A stretch of 6,024 nt of DNA, taken from assembly GCA_003520455.1 (NCBI GenBank), contig DOUV01000815.1, positions 1-6,024 on the forward strand. The letters are read 5' to 3'. Of this stretch, positions 5,745 through 6,024 are shown one piece after another; positions within the stretch are counted from its first letter, which is position 1, and every line of letters begins with the position of its first letter. Both the position numbers and the translations under genes were made by a program. The DNA is from Chloroflexota bacterium. GTDB taxonomy: Bacteria > Chloroflexota > Anaerolineae > Ardenticatenales > Ardenticatenaceae. The notes beneath the pieces were generated by a model. It did no database searches. It saw only the letters and a program-made list of their open reading frames with translations, and had not been told where the DNA came from.

Positions 5745-6024
5745 GCTCTAGTCGTGGTATCTCCAAGGTCATGAGGCGAGGCAATGGGCAGGATAGCCGA
5801 AGTCAAAGACGAGATTCACCGCATCTGGCGGAGCCGCTTTCAAACAGAATTGGACAACGCGCTGGAAGCGGAGCCGCGGCGGAGTGCGGTGGTGGGGATC
5901 AAAGCCACGCTGGAAAGCGCGTTGCGGGCCGAACTGGATCGCTCTCTCGGCTGTGGGCGCTCTGCGCGGCAGCCGAGTGGGAAGCAGCCGCCGGAATATC
6001 AGCGCTCGGGGTCCTATCGGCGGC
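5714..6024 (+). mobile_element. Left end of an IS256/mutator-like insertion sequence (partial)
   Basis: The element appears to begin around 5714, where the C45-like frame loses family resemblance. The outer sequence, GGGTAGTGTCACCC at 5714-5727, followed by CAGTTTTCGCAAACGTG, resembles an IS terminal inverted repeat. A 56-base non-coding stretch (5728-5783) leads to the transposase start. The right end, target duplication and matching inverted repeat lie beyond the window, so the exact boundary is an estimate of a few bases. Confidence 0.6.
5784..6024 (+). CDS. IS256/mutator-type transposase, N-terminal part (runs off the window)
   Basis: Translation from the ATG at 5784 gives 80 codons with no stop before the window ends. 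Residues 1-30 (MGRIAEVKDEIHRIWRSRFQ onward) form a charged helix. Residues 39-55 (KATLESALRAELDRSLG) match the N-terminal helical region of IS256-family transposases. The last visible residues, PPEYQRSGSYRR, correspond to the family's conserved 'RsGyYrR.l.T..G.i..lrvPR' segment. The catalytic DDE residues lie further downstream, outside the window. Two GAGG sequences (5773-5776 and 5778-5781) precede the ATG, the first at 7-base spacing. An in-frame TGA at 5772-5774 rules out a longer start. The product cuts and joins the ends of its own insertion sequence. The family name is fairly secure; the specific IS is not identified. Confidence 0.7.
   Translation, partial: MGRIAEVKDEIHRIWRSRFQTELDNALEAEPRRSAVVGIKATLESALRAELDRSLGCGRSARQPSGKQPPEYQRSGSYRR

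Noticed and set aside
1..6024. CRISPR array, tRNA, rRNA, phage or toxin-antitoxin genes
   Set aside because: No regularly spaced repeats, cloverleaf-like segments or matching protein motifs were seen on either strand.

Overview
The window is about 6 kb of bacterial DNA of moderately high GC (by eye close to 60%). It is densely packed with plus-strand genes that have clear Shine-Dalgarno sequences and gaps of a few bases to about 85 bases. The gene families (single-domain cupin, GHL10-type hydrolase, sialidase-like beta-propeller, RraA-type aldolase, IclR regulator, DapA/NanA-type lyase, C45 acyltransferase) suggest an accessory catabolic locus of a free-living soil or aquatic heterotroph. No ribosomal, tRNA or other marker gene is present, so I do not assign a phylum.

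Region 1 (69-3606) looks like one operon. It holds a small cupin, a TIM-barrel glycoside-hydrolase-like protein, a sialidase/BNR-family beta-propeller and an RraA-family metal-dependent aldolase. The last three are separated by 19 and 3 bases. A hairpin without a T-tract starts at the RraA stop codon.

Region 2 (3607-3813) is the only sizeable intergenic space. It contains a perfect 10-bp inverted repeat and a short TTCGAA-centred palindrome just before the next start codon.

Region 3 (3814-5744) starts with an IclR-type regulator. Its stop codon overlaps the start of a DHDPS/N-acetylneuraminate-lyase family gene (ATGA), and 12 bases later comes the N-terminal part of a C45-type acyltransferase/peptidase.

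Region 4 (about 5714-6024) is the left end of an insertion sequence. A terminal-repeat-like sequence begins where the C45-like reading frame loses family resemblance, and an IS256/mutator-like transposase then starts at 5784 and runs off the window.

The enzymes together suggest that an imported glycoside or sugar-acid derivative is hydrolysed inside the cell (neither hydrolase has a signal peptide). The product would be cleaved by one or both aldolase-type enzymes, probably releasing pyruvate or a related 2-oxoacid, under IclR control. The substrate cannot be deduced from sequence. The pathway may be uncharacterised, although each family is known. No transporter or kinase lies in the window, so the locus probably continues on one or both sides.
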